The translations under genes and the position numbers were made by a program. From Oligoflexia bacterium (GTDB lineage Bacteria; Bdellovibrionota; Bdellovibrionia; JABDDW01), in assembly GCA_016715815.1 (NCBI GenBank), contig JADJXN010000014.1:62001-126000 (forward strand): a stretch of 64,000 nt of DNA. The letters run 5' to 3'. Position 1 is the stretch's first letter, and each line of letters begins with the position of its first letter. Shown one piece after another: positions 33,574-42,108 of this stretch. The notes beneath the pieces were generated by a model. It did not search any database. It worked only from the letters and a program-made list of their open reading frames with translations, and was not told the DNA's origin.

Positions 33574-34652
33574 ACCCAATTGAAATATTAAAACTTAGCG
33601 ATCCTAAACTAAAAGACATCCTCTATGATTTTAGAGGTTCCAAAAACATTTATAAGCATATATCCCTTGACCCGCAAAATACAATTCACACGCCAACCCA
33701 TTTAGCCTTTGAAGTGATAGATAAAAAAAATTGGAGAAGACCTTTTCTTTTAAAACGCTGGCTCATAGCCATGAAACCACTTTCTCTTTCTTCTTCAGTG
33801 ACACCAGCTCTTGTTACATTTTTAGTAGGTAATTACTTAGAGCTTAAAGCAGATTTATTTACTTTTATTTTTTCTTTATTGGGAGTTATTTGCATTCATC
33901 TAGGGGTGAATTTTTTAAATATATTTGATGATCATATGGGCTTAATTGAAAATTTAAGTCTTAAAGGCACAAGAAGTGCTCAAGGAAGTGATGTTATTTG
34001 CAAAAGTTGGATTCCGGCTAGGCATTTAAGGCAAGCTGGTTTTTTTAGTCTTATTTTAGGAATTTTATTTGGGCTTCCTGCGGTTTATAAAAACCCACTT
34101 GAGATTGGTGCTATTGGAGCCATTGGAATTCTAGGTGCTTTTGGTTATTCTGGCTGGCCGTTAAGATTAAAATATAAAGCGCTAGGCGATGGAGCTGTTG
34201 TGTTGCTTCTTGGACCGTGTGTAGTTATAGGAACATCTCTTGCTACTTTTGGTATTGTTCCCTTATCTGCTTTAATTGCAGGTGTATTTTTTGGTTTTTT
34301 AGCAGAGACAACTTTATTTTCCACAAATTTAAAAGCCATCCCACTTGATACAAATAGAAATGTAAAAACCCTAGCACAGGGTTTTGGTTTTAAAACAGCA
34401 AAGATATTTTTAGTTTGGGTATATTTAACTAGCTATGGTCTTATTCTTATATTTTCTTGGAGTTTAAAAACAATTTACCCTGTTATTGCCATTACCCTTA
34501 TGGGTCCGTTTGTTGTCGATTTTTTAAATAAGGTTTTACGCGCTGATGGGCCATTAAGCTCAAGTTTGAAGAATTTAAAACAAAAGGCTGAGGCCATTCA
34601 TTTAGTTTCTAGCCTACTGCTTATTATCACACTCATTCTTATATCAAAGTAA
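33570..34652 (+). CDS. UbiA-family prenyltransferase (MenA-like)
   Basis: Integral membrane prenyltransferase of 360 residues with about eight hydrophobic segments. The first aspartate-rich site is NFLNIFDDHMG; GFSGWPLRLKYKALGDGAV-type sequence appears as YSGWPLRLKYKALGDGAVV and is typical of 1,4-dihydroxy-2-naphthoate prenyltransferases. LDTNRNVKTLAQGFG gives the second basic/aspartate block. A 65-residue N-terminal extension precedes the first membrane segment, longer than usual. Coupled to the polyprenyl synthase gene, so a quinone pathway is likely. Confidence 0.85.
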   Translation: MNPIEILKLSDPKLKDILYDFRGSKNIYKHISLDPQNTIHTPTHLAFEVIDKKNWRRPFLLKRWLIAMKPLSLSSSVTPALVTFLVGNYLELKADLFTFIFSLLGVICIHLGVNFLNIFDDHMGLIENLSLKGTRSAQGSDVICKSWIPARHLRQAGFFSLILGILFGLPAVYKNPLEIGAIGAIGILGAFGYSGWPLRLKYKALGDGAVVLLLGPCVVIGTSLATFGIVPLSALIAGVFFGFLAETTLFSTNLKAIPLDTNRNVKTLAQGFGFKTAKIFLVWVYLTSYGLILIFSWSLKTIYPVIAITLMGPFVVDFLNKVLRADGPLSSSLKNLKQKAEAIHLVSSLLLIITLILISK

Positions 34653-34667
34653 GAAAAAATTTATTTT

Positions 34668-34871
34668 TTAGTTACTTTGAGTTGGAGAACAGTTGTCAGA
34701 GCAAGAACGATTTATGCCATTAAAGCCCCATGTAACTGGTCTGTTAACAGGGTGGCCCCAGTTGGTGGAGTTAGTTTCTTTTAATTTACTTTCAGTAAAT
34801 TTACCAACTGTGACATTTGTGCAAGCTGAAGTTAATATTAGAAGTGATGTTAAAAATAAAAACCGTTTCAT
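34668..34871 (-). CDS. Small lipoprotein, 67 residues
   Basis: Signal MKRFLFLTSLLILTSAC gives lipidation at Cys17. The 51-residue mature part has two further cysteines close together (RSCSDNC), which may form a disulfide. An AAGGA ribosome site 7-8 nt upstream is part of a 42-bp repeat that also precedes the lipoprotein gene at 35223-35789. No family recognised. It is the last gene of a minus-strand run. Confidence 0.68.
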   Translation of the reverse strand: MKRFLFLTSLLILTSACTNVTVGKFTESKLKETNSTNWGHPVNRPVTWGFNGINRSCSDNCSPTQSN

Positions 34872-34878
34872 TTTTTTT

Positions 34879-34920
34879 CCTTGTCCGGCCCGAGGCCTCT
34901 GGCCTCTAGGCCTTTCTTAA
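34879..34920. repeat. GC-rich 42-bp intergenic repeat, copy A
   Basis: Contains GAGGCC-TCT-GGCCTC (34892-34906), a short perfect hairpin, in otherwise AT-rich DNA. On the minus strand it begins with the TAA stop of the upstream gene and ends with the AAGG of the downstream ribosome site, so it fills the whole gap. Copy B at 35797-35838 matches at 37 of 42 bases and has the same 7-nt distance to its ATG. Confidence 0.85.
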
Positions 34921-35219
34921 GGGCACTTGTATGCAAGACCTGTGACACTTGTACCATAAGATGAGTATTGTTGTACATGTACATAATTAGCCCCTTTATC
35001 CGCCGCATCTTGTTTTAAATCTTCAAGGGCATCCTCTGGTTTTGCCTTTACAGAGCTTGAAGTGCCTGTCACTTTAGAAATAAACTCACAATCACTACTT
35101 GGTTTGGTTCTACTGGCCTTAACACTTGAGGCCTCAGGTGTAAGGGGCTGACTTGCACACCCAGTAAACCCAATACACATAAGAGTTAGGCATAAAAGTT
35201 CAAAGGCTGAATATTTCAT
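34917..35219 (-). CDS. Small lipoprotein, DUF4156/RcsF-like
   Basis: A 100-residue lipoprotein: LTLMCIGFTGCASQ puts the lipid on Cys21. The mature part shows CEFISKVTG, ALEDLKQDAADKGANYVHVQ and a final LAYKCP, the order seen in DUF4156 and RcsF-type outer-membrane lipoproteins, where the two cysteines are disulfide bonded. The assignment is by resemblance only. It starts 3 bp after the preceding lipoprotein gene ends, so the two are cotranscribed. Confidence 0.7.
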   Translation of the reverse strand: MKYSAFELLCLTLMCIGFTGCASQPLTPEASSVKASRTKPSSDCEFISKVTGTSSSVKAKPEDALEDLKQDAADKGANYVHVQQYSSYGTSVTGLAYKCP

Positions 35220-35222
35220 TTA

Positions 35223-35789
35223 CTACTCATCCTTTGCTTTTTTTGAAACATCATATTTTCTGGATTTTAATTCAGCTTTACAGATATCAAGCTTTTCATT
35301 GTACTCATTTTGGCGTTTCATAAGTAATCTTTTATACTGTTTAAAACGCTTAATACGGTCTTTTATAAATTCTTCTGAAACTGCCACAAGGTTTTTCTCT
35401 TCATCAAGGCCTAAGGTTTTTTCCTCTTCTTTATCTGTGACTCTATCAATAGGCTCTGTCCACATAAGTTTTCCATCGCCACCGTTATTCTTATCTGAAA
35501 GCTCTAGTCTACAATTTTTAAACTGGCCGTATAAACCTTGGCTTCCGTATTTGGTATTTCCATAAACATTATCTTCAAGGCCATAGACATCATATTGAAG
35601 GTCACGAAGTTCCTCAGCTAGTAAGGTTTTTTTCTGCACAATCATGTTGCCGTCTTTTATTCCCACTTTTTCTTCACCATTAATTTTGGAGCTTGTCTCC
35701 ATTTTGGTATCAATTTTTTCAGCTTTGTGTGGGTTAGAGGCGCATGCACTTAAAATAAAAACAGGTATTATTAGTAAAATATTTTTCAT
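35223..35789 (-). CDS. Lipoprotein with coiled-coil-like charged body
   Basis: A 188-residue protein starting MKNILLIIPVFILSAC (lipid on Cys16). The start at 35789 is set by an AAGGA site 8 nt upstream; six codons further upstream are also open. The body is highly charged, with a long predicted helix near the end (EFIKDRIKRFKQYKRLLMKR and following) and two cysteines. Upstream is copy B of the 42-bp repeat. Function unknown. Confidence 0.7.
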   Translation of the reverse strand: MKNILLIIPVFILSACASNPHKAEKIDTKMETSSKINGEEKVGIKDGNMIVQKKTLLAEELRDLQYDVYGLEDNVYGNTKYGSQGLYGQFKNCRLELSDKNNGGDGKLMWTEPIDRVTDKEEEKTLGLDEEKNLVAVSEEFIKDRIKRFKQYKRLLMKRQNEYNEKLDICKAELKSRKYDVSKKAKDE

Positions 35790-35796
35790 TTTGCAT

Positions 35797-35838
35797 CCTT
35801 GTCTCACCCGAGGCCCCTGGCCTCTAGGCTTTTCTTAA
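35797..35838. repeat. GC-rich 42-bp intergenic repeat, copy B
   Basis: Same module as at 34879-34920, differing at five positions. The hairpin here is GAGGCC-CCT-GGCCTC (35810-35824). It spans from the stop of the ABC binding-protein gene to the ribosome site of the lipoprotein gene. It may act as a partial terminator or RNA stabiliser between ABC and lipoprotein genes. Confidence 0.85.
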
Positions 35839-36743
35839 TGTAAGTTTTTAAAGCACTCTTGAGATTCTATGGTTTTATCTATTAATTTTAAATCAAGAAG
35901 TTGCTGGATTAACTTGGCCCAACGCGTCTTGTTTTGGTGGCCAATTTTAATTCCTTTAACTTTAATTAAAGGAATCTGAAGTTTAGCCCCTTTATTAAAA
36001 GTATCTAGGTCCATGGTGGGGTTTAATTTATTCATTAAGACGTTGGTTTTGCCTGGTGATTTTTGATAATGACTCCACCCCTCATAACTGGCCTTTGCCA
36101 TAGCCTCAACAAGCTTTTGGTTATTTTCTAAAAAACTTTTTTTAACCACTAAAACCACGTTGTAGGGGTTATAGCCACTATCAGCTATAAGAAAACTTTT
36201 TGGTTTTGCATTTTCACGCTTAGCACTTAAAGGTTCAGCCGTAATAAAAACTTGTTGAGCAAAATTTTTATCTCTTAAAAATTCAGAAATCCCACCGTTA
36301 TAAGGAACCACTTTAATATTTTTGAAATCGTAGTTTTTTTCTAAAAATTTAAAAAATGGAAGCCCCTTTTCAAGGGCTACAGTTAGTCTTGTGTTAAAGA
36401 TGTCACTAAATTGTTTTATCCCCGTTGATTCATGAACCATAATTCCCATTGGGCTTGTTTGATAAACTGCAAAAATTGATACAACATCTGCCCCCCTGGC
36501 TCTTGCAATGACTACTTCATCGCCACTGGCAATGCCAAACTCAACTTTTCCTGCAGCAACCATTTGAACAATGGGTTGCCCAGCACCACCTGGTATAAGT
36601 TCAATATCAAGATTATATTTTTTAAATATTCCCTCGTTTTGAGCTGCATAAAAACCGCCAAATTCAGGTTCTGGCTTCCAGTTAAGAGCTAATTTGGTTT
36701 TTGCAAAACAAAAAAAAGGTATAAGTAGTAAAAATAATTTCAT
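35835..36743 (-). CDS. NMT1/ThiY-type ABC transporter substrate-binding protein
   Basis: A 302-residue periplasmic binding protein with a short signal (LFLLLIPFFCFAK). LALNWKPEPEFGGFYAAQNE near the N-terminus and FGIASGDEVV match the NMT1/THI5 and ThiY group, which bind pyrimidine precursors of thiamine, but related proteins bind riboflavin or other ligands. It follows its permease by 12 bp. No TPP riboswitch motif is seen upstream of the operon, so thiamine regulation is not supported by sequence. Confidence 0.85.
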   Translation of the reverse strand: MKLFLLLIPFFCFAKTKLALNWKPEPEFGGFYAAQNEGIFKKYNLDIELIPGGAGQPIVQMVAAGKVEFGIASGDEVVIARARGADVVSIFAVYQTSPMGIMVHESTGIKQFSDIFNTRLTVALEKGLPFFKFLEKNYDFKNIKVVPYNGGISEFLRDKNFAQQVFITAEPLSAKRENAKPKSFLIADSGYNPYNVVLVVKKSFLENNQKLVEAMAKASYEGWSHYQKSPGKTNVLMNKLNPTMDLDTFNKGAKLQIPLIKVKGIKIGHQNKTRWAKLIQQLLDLKLIDKTIESQECFKNLH

Positions 36744-36755
36744 TATTGTTCCTTA

Positions 36756-37505
36756 TTATCTCTCTGATGCGTGCCAAGCTTTAAGCGTAGCTTTACTAAT
36801 AAAATCAATCAATAAAAAGAATGCTAGACCTAAAAGCGCCGCTAAAAACACAGCTGCAAATACAATGTCTACTCTTTGTTGTGTGCGAGATACATTAACT
36901 ACTTCTCCAATGCCACCTCCAGCTATAAACTCACCAACAATAGCGCCAATAACAGCTAGGCCTGATGAAATTCTAGCACCAACTAAAACTGACGGAAGGG
37001 CAAAGGGGAGTTTTAATTTTAATAATGTATCTTTTGGGTTTGCGCTATAGAGCCTAAATAAATCAAGAAGAGGCTTTTCAGTGGATCTAAGTCCGGTAAG
37101 AGTATTTGCAATCACTGGGAATATGGAAACTATAATTGAAGAAGCTACTATAGTTGGAAGACCATAACCTAACCAAATAACTAGTAGTGGTGCTATTGCT
37201 ATTATAGGAACTGTTTGGAAAAACACAGCATAAGGATAAAAAACTTTTTCAATCAGTTTTGATGTGGAAAGTAAAATTGCAAATAAAACTCCTAGCACTA
37301 GGCTTATTGTAAACCCTAGTATTGAGGCAAGACTTGTTTGCCCTAAGGCCTTCCAAAGAGATAAGTTTTCAAATGAAAGGACTTTAAAAACTTGGCTGGG
37401 CGCTGGGACTAAATAAGAAGGAAAAAAGTTTGTTTTAACTAAAATCTCAAGTGCAAGAGATATAATAATAAGCGGTAGTATTGGATAAATAAATTTACTT
37501 TTCAT
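36756..37505 (-). CDS. ABC transporter permease (SsuC/ThiX/TauC type)
   Basis: A 249-residue inner-membrane permease with about six hydrophobic segments. The EAA loop FRLYSANPKDTLLKLKLPFA and the following LPSVLVGARISSGLAVIGA match the nitrate/taurine/pyrimidine transporter group. It overlaps the ATPase gene by 11 bp and precedes the binding protein. Confidence 0.92.
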   Translation of the reverse strand: MKSKFIYPILPLIIISLALEILVKTNFFPSYLVPAPSQVFKVLSFENLSLWKALGQTSLASILGFTISLVLGVLFAILLSTSKLIEKVFYPYAVFFQTVPIIAIAPLLVIWLGYGLPTIVASSIIVSIFPVIANTLTGLRSTEKPLLDLFRLYSANPKDTLLKLKLPFALPSVLVGARISSGLAVIGAIVGEFIAGGGIGEVVNVSRTQQRVDIVFAAVFLAALLGLAFFLLIDFISKATLKAWHASER

Positions 37506-38241
37506 ACCGTGCCCCCTGCATAAAATTATAAATTTTTTCTGTTAGCTCAATAAACTCAAGTGAGCTGTATAATTTTTTAGTTCTTATTTGTGGTAAATTT
37601 AGTTTTTCATCAAAGATAATTTTCCCAGGTTTTTTAGACAGCACAATAACTCTTTCAGATAAAAATGTTGCCTCTTGCAAGCTATGTGTAACAAAAACAA
37701 CTGTTATTTTTTCTCTTTCCCAAAGGGATCTTAGCTCTTCACAAAGCTTTTGACGTATTATTTCATCAAGTGCGGAGAAAGGTTCATCTAATAAAAGTAG
37801 TTTTGGTTTATTAACCAAGGCTCTGGCTAAAGAGGCGCGCATCTTCATGCCGCCTGAGAGCTCATGTGGGTATTTATTTTTAGCATCAAGTATATCAAAC
37901 TTTTTTAAAGCTTCATCAACGCTTAGTTGGTTAACATTATTTTTTAATTCTTGTGGTAAAACAACATTTTCAAAAACATTTCTCCATGGAAGCAAGTGTG
38001 CTTCTTGAAACACAAAACCCATTTCATTTGTATTTATGGGGACTAACACTTGGCCATTTGTAGGTGTCTCAAGGCCTGCAATCATTCTTAATAGTGTGGA
38101 TTTCCCGCAACCTGAAGGACCCAAAATGGTTAGAAATTCTCCAAAAGGAATATTTAGGTTTATATTATCAAGCACTAATGATTGATCAGAACTAAACTTC
38201 TTTTGAACATTTTCTAAATTAATTTGATTTGCACTCACCAT
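37495..38241 (-). CDS. ABC transporter ATP-binding protein (SsuB/TauB type)
   Basis: A 248-residue ATPase. Walker A is GPSGCGKSTLLRMIAG, the Q-loop is in GFVFQEAHLLPWRNV, the signature is LSGGMKMRASLARA, Walker B is LLLLDEPFSALD, and the H-loop lies in VVFVTHSLQEA. It is the first gene of the three-gene importer operon on the minus strand. The 157-bp divergent region upstream is AT-rich, with no motif I can assign. Confidence 0.94.
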   Translation of the reverse strand: MVSANQINLENVQKKFSSDQSLVLDNINLNIPFGEFLTILGPSGCGKSTLLRMIAGLETPTNGQVLVPINTNEMGFVFQEAHLLPWRNVFENVVLPQELKNNVNQLSVDEALKKFDILDAKNKYPHELSGGMKMRASLARALVNKPKLLLLDEPFSALDEIIRQKLCEELRSLWEREKITVVFVTHSLQEATFLSERVIVLSKKPGKIIFDEKLNLPQIRTKKLYSSLEFIELTEKIYNFMQGARYEK

Positions 38242-38398
38242 CTATATAGTAGCACTTCATAAAATGTGAAACATAAATTTTAAGCATACTCTTACTATCT
38301 GTTAAATCAACTTGACGCTAGGATCAGTTAACTATAGCTTAGTTTAGGATACAATTAAGCGGGCTAAACTTAGGTCGGTATTTTAATTTATTTGATAG

Positions 38399-39169
38399 GT
38401 GCAAATTATAGTGGATCAAGACTCTGCATTTCCCAGCCTTAATGCCCCATTTTTTAGTGAACACCTTGCGCGTTATTACTATGTTAAAGACTTTGTAAAT
38501 TCCAAAGAGGTTTTAGATTTAGCCTGTGGCCAAGGTTATGGCTCATATATACTTTCCGAAAATGCAAAACAAATAACAAGTGGTGATTTAAATTTAAAAA
38601 ACCTAGAATTCGCTAAAAACAACTACTCAAAAGAAAACATTAAGCATATTCAGATTGATGCAACAAAGCTTGAAAAGTTTGAAAAAAAATTTGATGTTAT
38701 TGTGGCCTTTGAAGTTATTGAACATATTTTTCCTGAGCAAACAGGCCCTTTTTTAAATGGTATATCAAGAGCATTAAAAGAGGGGGGAGTGGCATTTATA
38801 AGCACACCAAATCATGACGTGGTTTTAAAAAGTGGAGTGGAAGTTCCGGCATTTCATATAAATAATTTTTCAGCAGCACAATTAAATAAAGAGTTAAAAA
38901 AATATTTTTCAAAAGTTGAAATGATTGGCCAAGTAAAAAAGCGAAAATCAGTTTTGATGTTTTTACAATGGTTCGATTTTTTCAATCTACGCCACTTTAT
39001 AAACAGACGGCTATCTAAAAAACAGACCGCGACCCCAATGGGTGCGCAAAGCAAGGATGTTGGGAAAATTTGGAAACCAGATCAAGGTCGTGGTGACAGT
39101 GTCAATTGGCATTTTTCGAAATACTATTGGCGTCAAGCTGGCATGGTCATAGCAAAATGTCAAAAATAG
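38399..39169 (+). CDS. Class I SAM-dependent methyltransferase
   Basis: A 256-residue protein. Motif I is VLDLACGQGYGSYIL, motif II acidic residue lies in SGDLNLK, and FDVIVAFEVIEHIF is the post-I block. The C-terminus is basic (RRLSKKQTATPMGAQSK). The GTG at 38399 is the first start; another GTG is at 38411, and neither has a clear ribosome site. The substrate is not known. It is divergent from the ABC operon and followed 39 bp later by the DOMON gene. Confidence 0.85.
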   Translation: MQIIVDQDSAFPSLNAPFFSEHLARYYYVKDFVNSKEVLDLACGQGYGSYILSENAKQITSGDLNLKNLEFAKNNYSKENIKHIQIDATKLEKFEKKFDVIVAFEVIEHIFPEQTGPFLNGISRALKEGGVAFISTPNHDVVLKSGVEVPAFHINNFSAAQLNKELKKYFSKVEMIGQVKKRKSVLMFLQWFDFFNLRHFINRRLSKKQTATPMGAQSKDVGKIWKPDQGRGDSVNWHFSKYYWRQAGMVIAKCQK

Positions 39170-39208
39170 AAACTAGATTTGCTTTTAGTTTTGCCATAAA
39201 ATTTTAAA

Positions 39209-39712
39209 GTGAATCCATTGTCTTGTTTTGATGCGCAAACCAATATTCAAATTAGTGCAAATATTCATTTGGGTAATGTATGGGTTTTTGAGTATTTAAT
39301 TAAAGACCCAGAAAATATAATTTTATATCCCAATCTAAATGGAAGACAAAATAATCTTTGGGAACATACCTGTTTTGAGGCGTTTGTGGGAGAAAAAAAC
39401 AGTAAAGAGTATTTTGAGTTTAACTTTTCAACAAATTCGGCTTGGAATATTTTTGAATTTAAAAACTACAGATTGCCTCAGCCACCAAAACAATGTGAGC
39501 GGTTTGAATTTTTAAAAATTGAATTTGAGAATAATATTTTTAAAGCCCAAGTAAAGCCCAAAAATTTTAAAAAATCATTTTATGAAATAAGTCTTGCAAC
39601 CGTTATTGAAAGCAAAAAAAATGAAATTTTTTATTGGGCTTTAAAGCATAATAAAAGCAGGCCAGATTTTCATTTAAGAGAAAACTTTATTTTAAACGCA
39701 GAGGTTTTATGA
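39209..39712 (+). CDS. DOMON-like domain protein
   Basis: A 167-residue soluble protein with WEHTCFEAFVG and EYFEFNFSTNSAWNIFEF, a pattern characteristic of DOMON-like proteins found beside murein or sugar enzymes. Such folds bind carbohydrate or heme. No signal peptide is seen. The GTG start lacks a strong ribosome site. The 3' end overlaps the NamZ-like gene by 4 bp (ATGA), so the pair is translationally coupled. Confidence 0.75.
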   Translation: MNPLSCFDAQTNIQISANIHLGNVWVFEYLIKDPENIILYPNLNGRQNNLWEHTCFEAFVGEKNSKEYFEFNFSTNSAWNIFEFKNYRLPQPPKQCERFEFLKIEFENNIFKAQVKPKNFKKSFYEISLATVIESKKNEIFYWALKHNKSRPDFHLRENFILNAEVL

Positions 39713-40884
39713 AATTAGGAATTGAAAGTTTGCTTGAAGATAAAAAAATAATTTCAGAATTAAGAAGGGAAAATGTAGGGCTTGTGTGTCACCCAGCTTC
39801 TGTAAACCACAAGCTTGAACACAGCCTTGATCTATTACATTCCAAAATAAAACTTAAATGTGCATTTGGGCCGCAGCATGGTGCTAAGGGTGACAAACAA
39901 GATAATATGATTGAAACCCAAGATGAAATTCACTCTAAAATGCAAATTCCGGTTTTTAGCTTATACGGCGAAGTTAGAAAGCCCACTGCAAAAATGATGA
40001 GTCGCTGTGATGTAGTTATTTTTGATCTACAAGATGTTGGAACAAGAATTTATACCTATGTGGCTACACTATTATATGTTATGCAGGCTTGTGCTGAGTT
40101 TGGTAAAAAATTAATTGTATGTGACAGGCCAAACCCTATAGGCAGACAGGTTGAAGGTTTAAGTTTAGAAAAAGGCTTTGAGTCTTTTGTTGGTGTTGCG
40201 TATGTGCCTATGCGACATGGTCTGACCCTTGGTGAGCTAGCTTTATATTTTAAAGACTGCTTTAATATTAATTTAGATTTAAGAGTTGTTAAAATGAAGG
40301 GCTATAAGGCCGGTTGGCCAAAAGAATTAGCCTGGGTTAACCCATCTCCCAATTTATCAACACATAATGGTGCTATGGTCTTTCCAGGAAGCGTTATGAT
40401 TGAAGGGACAACACTCAGTGAAGGGCGCGGCACAACACGCGCGCTGGAATTAATAGGGGCCAGTGATCTAGATTTTTCAAAAGTATTAGAACTAATGAGA
40501 AAAAAGGCGCCGCAATGGATTAAAGGCTGTGTATTGAGAGAATGTTTTTTTGAACCAACATTTCATAAGCATGAGAAAAGAATATGTCATGGAGTTCAGA
40601 TTCATACTGACAACATGGCTTATAATGCTAACCACTTTAAACCATTTAGAATTGTATCCTTGATGCTTAAATGCGTTCGGGAACTTTATCCGCAATATGA
40701 AATATTTCGTAAATTTAATTATGAGTATGTTGAAACTCAGCTGGCCTTTGACGTTATTACTGGAAGTAGCTTTTTAAGAAAATGGATAGATGACGCATCT
40801 TTAGGAGTTAAGCATTTAGAAGATAAGCTTAAAAAAGATGAACAAGCTTGGCTTAAAAAATATAAAAAATATTGGCTCTACTAA
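39709..40884 (+). CDS. Exo-beta-N-acetylmuramidase NamZ-like (GH171, formerly DUF1343)
   Basis: A 391-residue protein with the conserved blocks GLVCHPASVN, FGPQHGAKGD, SLYGEVRKPT, DVVIFDLQDVGTRIYTY, CDRPNPIGRQVEGL, PMRHGLTLGELA and EGTTLSEGRGT, which define DUF1343. Characterised members release MurNAc from the non-reducing end of peptidoglycan fragments. No signal peptide is visible, so it may act in the cytosol on imported muropeptides. The adjacent DOMON protein is a likely partner. Confidence 0.88.
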   Translation: MKLGIESLLEDKKIISELRRENVGLVCHPASVNHKLEHSLDLLHSKIKLKCAFGPQHGAKGDKQDNMIETQDEIHSKMQIPVFSLYGEVRKPTAKMMSRCDVVIFDLQDVGTRIYTYVATLLYVMQACAEFGKKLIVCDRPNPIGRQVEGLSLEKGFESFVGVAYVPMRHGLTLGELALYFKDCFNINLDLRVVKMKGYKAGWPKELAWVNPSPNLSTHNGAMVFPGSVMIEGTTLSEGRGTTRALELIGASDLDFSKVLELMRKKAPQWIKGCVLRECFFEPTFHKHEKRICHGVQIHTDNMAYNANHFKPFRIVSLMLKCVRELYPQYEIFRKFNYEYVETQLAFDVITGSSFLRKWIDDASLGVKHLEDKLKKDEQAWLKKYKKYWLY

Positions 40885-40887
40885 ATA

Positions 40888-42108
40888 ATGAAAGTGCTAA
40901 CCGTTGTTTATGATCTAGGTTTTGGGGGTACGCAACGGGCAGCCGTTAATTTTGCCATTGCTCTGAAAGAGCATAATGTTGAATCTGCAATATTTGTATA
41001 CAAAGCTTTGGGGCCAAGAGAAAAAGAGCTTTTAAGGGCAGGCGTTCAAGTATTTAGTAAGCTCAATGAAGCTCTTAATTGGAATCCTGAAATTGTGCAT
41101 ATATTTAGGTGGGGCCATGCTGATTTAGAGACAGCAAATATATTAAGGGAATTTAAAAAAACATGTGCAGCAAAAGTAGTTGAAACAAATGTTTTCTCCT
41201 TTGCAGATACATCTTTAGATAGGCATTTGATAGATTTACATCTGCACATGACGCCTTGGTGTTTATGGAAATGGTCACAAATTGTTTACAAATTAAAAGA
41301 CCAATCTCCCGGCTGTGTTTTCCCATTTGTAGTTAATGCTAAACCTTTTTATCCTTGCTCAAGTAGTGAAAAAATTGAATTCAGACAAAAATATAAAATC
41401 CCTCAGGACGCATTTTTACTTGGAAGAGTAGGGCAGCCTTCAATGGGTAAATGGCATAAAGTCATGTTAGACGAATTTTATAAAATTATAAAAAATTATC
41501 CAAATGCCTATTTACTTGTGGTTGGCTTACCTGACGAGCTTAAAAAATATGTGCATGGCGATAGAGTTATCCAGATTGATTTTTTAAATTCAGACGAGGA
41601 GTTAAGGAGTTGTTATAGCGTCATGGATGCATTTTTTCATATATCTGCACTTGGGGAAAGCTTTGGGATGGTTTTAGCTGAGGCTATGTTATGTGAGGTG
41701 CCTGTGATAACGCTTAGTACTCCAAGGGCTGACAACAGTCAGGTCTATTTAGTAGAACATCAAAAATCTGGTCTTATAGCAAAAAATATAACTGCCTTGA
41801 CCGATGCCATTGAGATGCTTATTAAAAATAAAGCATTTAGAGATTCTTTAGCTAAACAGGCGCGCAATAACGTAATAAATAATTATACTTCAAAAAGTGT
41901 AGTTCCTCAGGTGCTGAAAATATTTTCTATTTTACTAAATTCAAACAATATTGAAGATCTAAAGCTGAACCTAAATAAACAGGGTGTTGCAACAAGTATT
42001 AAGCGGATGGAGATAGTTAATAAACATAAAAAATCTATGGGAAGATCTAGTTTTAAAGACCTATTTTATATTTATTTTCCAAAGCTGTATTACTTTATTA
42101 GAGGTTAA
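40888..42108 (+). CDS. Glycosyltransferase family 4
   Basis: GT-B fold enzyme of 406 residues. The acceptor half has YDLGFGGTQRAAVNFAIALK, the donor half GRVGQPSMGKWHKVML and HISALGESFGMVLAEAMLCE (EX7E-like). It starts 3 bp after the NamZ gene and marks the beginning of the polysaccharide region. Sugar specificity unknown. It has a 60-residue C-terminal extension with basic helices, possibly membrane-associated (LFYIYFPKLYYFI). The 3' end overlaps the next gene by 11 bp. Confidence 0.88.
   Translation: MKVLTVVYDLGFGGTQRAAVNFAIALKEHNVESAIFVYKALGPREKELLRAGVQVFSKLNEALNWNPEIVHIFRWGHADLETANILREFKKTCAAKVVETNVFSFADTSLDRHLIDLHLHMTPWCLWKWSQIVYKLKDQSPGCVFPFVVNAKPFYPCSSSEKIEFRQKYKIPQDAFLLGRVGQPSMGKWHKVMLDEFYKIIKNYPNAYLLVVGLPDELKKYVHGDRVIQIDFLNSDEELRSCYSVMDAFFHISALGESFGMVLAEAMLCEVPVITLSTPRADNSQVYLVEHQKSGLIAKNITALTDAIEMLIKNKAFRDSLAKQARNNVINNYTSKSVVPQVLKIFSILLNSNNIEDLKLNLNKQGVATSIKRMEIVNKHKKSMGRSSFKDLFYIYFPKLYYFIRG

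Noticed and set aside
34653..34667. Terminator between the UbiA-type gene and the small lipoprotein
   Set aside because: Only 15 bp of A/T with a weak A-T stem; no GC stem is present.
38242..38398. Possible TPP riboswitch before the NMT1/ThiY-type importer operon
   Set aside because: The CTGAGA and GATC-type conserved elements of the thi-box are absent on the minus strand; nothing supports one.
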